From NCBI GenBank assembly GCA_913063405.1, contig CAJXZB010000002.1:1-64000 (forward strand): 64,000 nt of DNA, in the 5' to 3' direction. The position numbers and the translations under genes were made by a program. The DNA is from an uncultured Ulvibacter sp. (lineage in GTDB: Bacteria; Bacteroidota; Bacteroidia; Flavobacteriales; Flavobacteriaceae). The notes below the pieces were generated by a model. The model did no database searches and was not told the origin of the DNA. It saw nothing but the letters and a program-made list of their open reading frames with translations. Of this stretch, positions 63,515 to 64,000 are shown piece by piece (the first letter of the stretch is position 1; every line of letters starts with the position of its first letter).

Positions 63515-64000
63515 ATGACAGAGGTTGCTAGGTTCTATATTCTATCCCACATTTTCATTTCATTTATTGGTGCCGTTTTGCTTATGGCTATATGGTTCAA
63601 TATAAGAACCAGGTTTCAGCAATTACTTGAAGAAGACGAAACACAAAAACGAGTTGACAAGGGATTGCTAAATTTAAGTTTCGCTATGCTTATATGGGTT
63701 TTTGCGGGCTGTTGGACTTATATTGGAACCATCTTTTCATTTACCGAGACACAAGGATATCAATTAGGGTCAAACTTATTCTCGATAGTCAATAATATGT
63801 TTTTGCTATTAGCACTATTCTATTTCTATTACGCGCCTAAATTCATTTACAACAATAAAAAAAATATTAAAAAGATTGTTATCCTAATAATTGTCATTTC
63901 TCTTTTTACTTTTATTCTATCTCCGCTGTTAGGAGAAAATAATGTCATTTATAATTTAAAAATAAGCAGTATACCCGATTTAATCCTTTCTGGTTTCTTA
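63515..64000 (+). CDS. Membrane protein, 3' end outside window
   Basis: An ATG at 63515, two bases after the ACMSD stop, opens a frame that runs to the window end without a stop (162 codons). At least four membrane helices can be seen (FISFIGAVLLMAIWF, LSFAMLIWVFAGCW, NNMFLLLALFYFYY, KKIVILIIVISLFTFIL). It could be the sensor part of a histidine kinase or an unknown membrane protein; the visible part does not decide. Likely in or next to the kynurenine operon. Confidence 0.75.
   Translation, partial: MTEVARFYILSHIFISFIGAVLLMAIWFNIRTRFQQLLEEDETQKRVDKGLLNLSFAMLIWVFAGCWTYIGTIFSFTETQGYQLGSNLFSIVNNMFLLLALFYFYYAPKFIYNNKKNIKKIVILIIVISLFTFILSPLLGENNVIYNLKISSIPDLILSGFL

Noticed and set aside
1-64000. 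CRISPR arrays, rRNA genes or a prophage
   Set aside because: No regularly spaced repeats, no rRNA and no phage structural, integrase or terminase genes apart from the tailspike-like fibre were seen.

Overview
The window is AT-rich chromosomal DNA from a member of the Bacteroidota, most likely a Flavobacteriaceae species. The reasons are: many TAnnTTTG-type -7 promoter boxes; type IX secretion (T9SS) C-terminal sorting domains; BT_3928-family, DUF4293, DUF2911 and DUF1573 proteins; a Rho factor with a long charged N-terminal insertion; and the gene orders rsfS-ftsH-LUD-cdsA-psd and folP/cdaA.

Layout. 1-2004 is an accessory edge: a decayed ISL3-type transposase, a broken ORF split exactly at six copies of ATCTG, and a tRNA-Arg(ACG). 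2005-5041 holds three co-directional genes with no signal peptides: a beta-solenoid fibre protein with a tailspike-like C-terminal domain, a HExxH zincin-like protein and a repeat-rich protein of unknown role. This is the best candidate here for an undescribed system. 5038-11121 is a long minus-strand run (DUF1599, BT_3928, an orphan OppB-type permease, a TlpA-like thioredoxin, tpiA, prmA, clpS). 11175-19463 is housekeeping: folP, cdaA, an ABC exporter, truA, a YfcE-like phosphodiesterase, DUF4293 and rho, interrupted by a frameshifted MarR-GNAT gene. 19538-21435 is a decayed T9SS-secreted protein gene with a segment carrying a DUF2911 gene inserted in it. 21623-46592 is dense core genome: peptidase, Nudix, pyrE, birA, rsfS, ftsH, lipid synthesis, valS, murB, a metal transporter, lipA, gap, a hybrid histidine kinase and lpxK.

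46669-48813 and 51578-54102 are decay zones with four broken genes: an acyl-CoA dehydrogenase fragment joined to a foreign signal-peptide end, a DUF4242-cyclase-AraC regulator, an unknown protein and a lipoprotein. Between and around them are Nif3-like, coiled-coil, MsrA, methyltransferase and CDGSH genes and a vanadium haloperoxidase.

56374-63513 is a tryptophan/kynurenine degradation operon: kynU, kmo, a RidA-type deaminase, a DinB-like protein, aminomuconate-semialdehyde dehydrogenase, an SDR and ACMSD. Tryptophan dioxygenase and 3-hydroxyanthranilate dioxygenase are not in the window. The last gene is a membrane protein cut by the window end.

Nine loci are visibly broken, several by single-base shifts. 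They cluster in accessory stretches while all the core genes are intact, which favours real decay over sequencing error, but raw reads would be needed to be sure.
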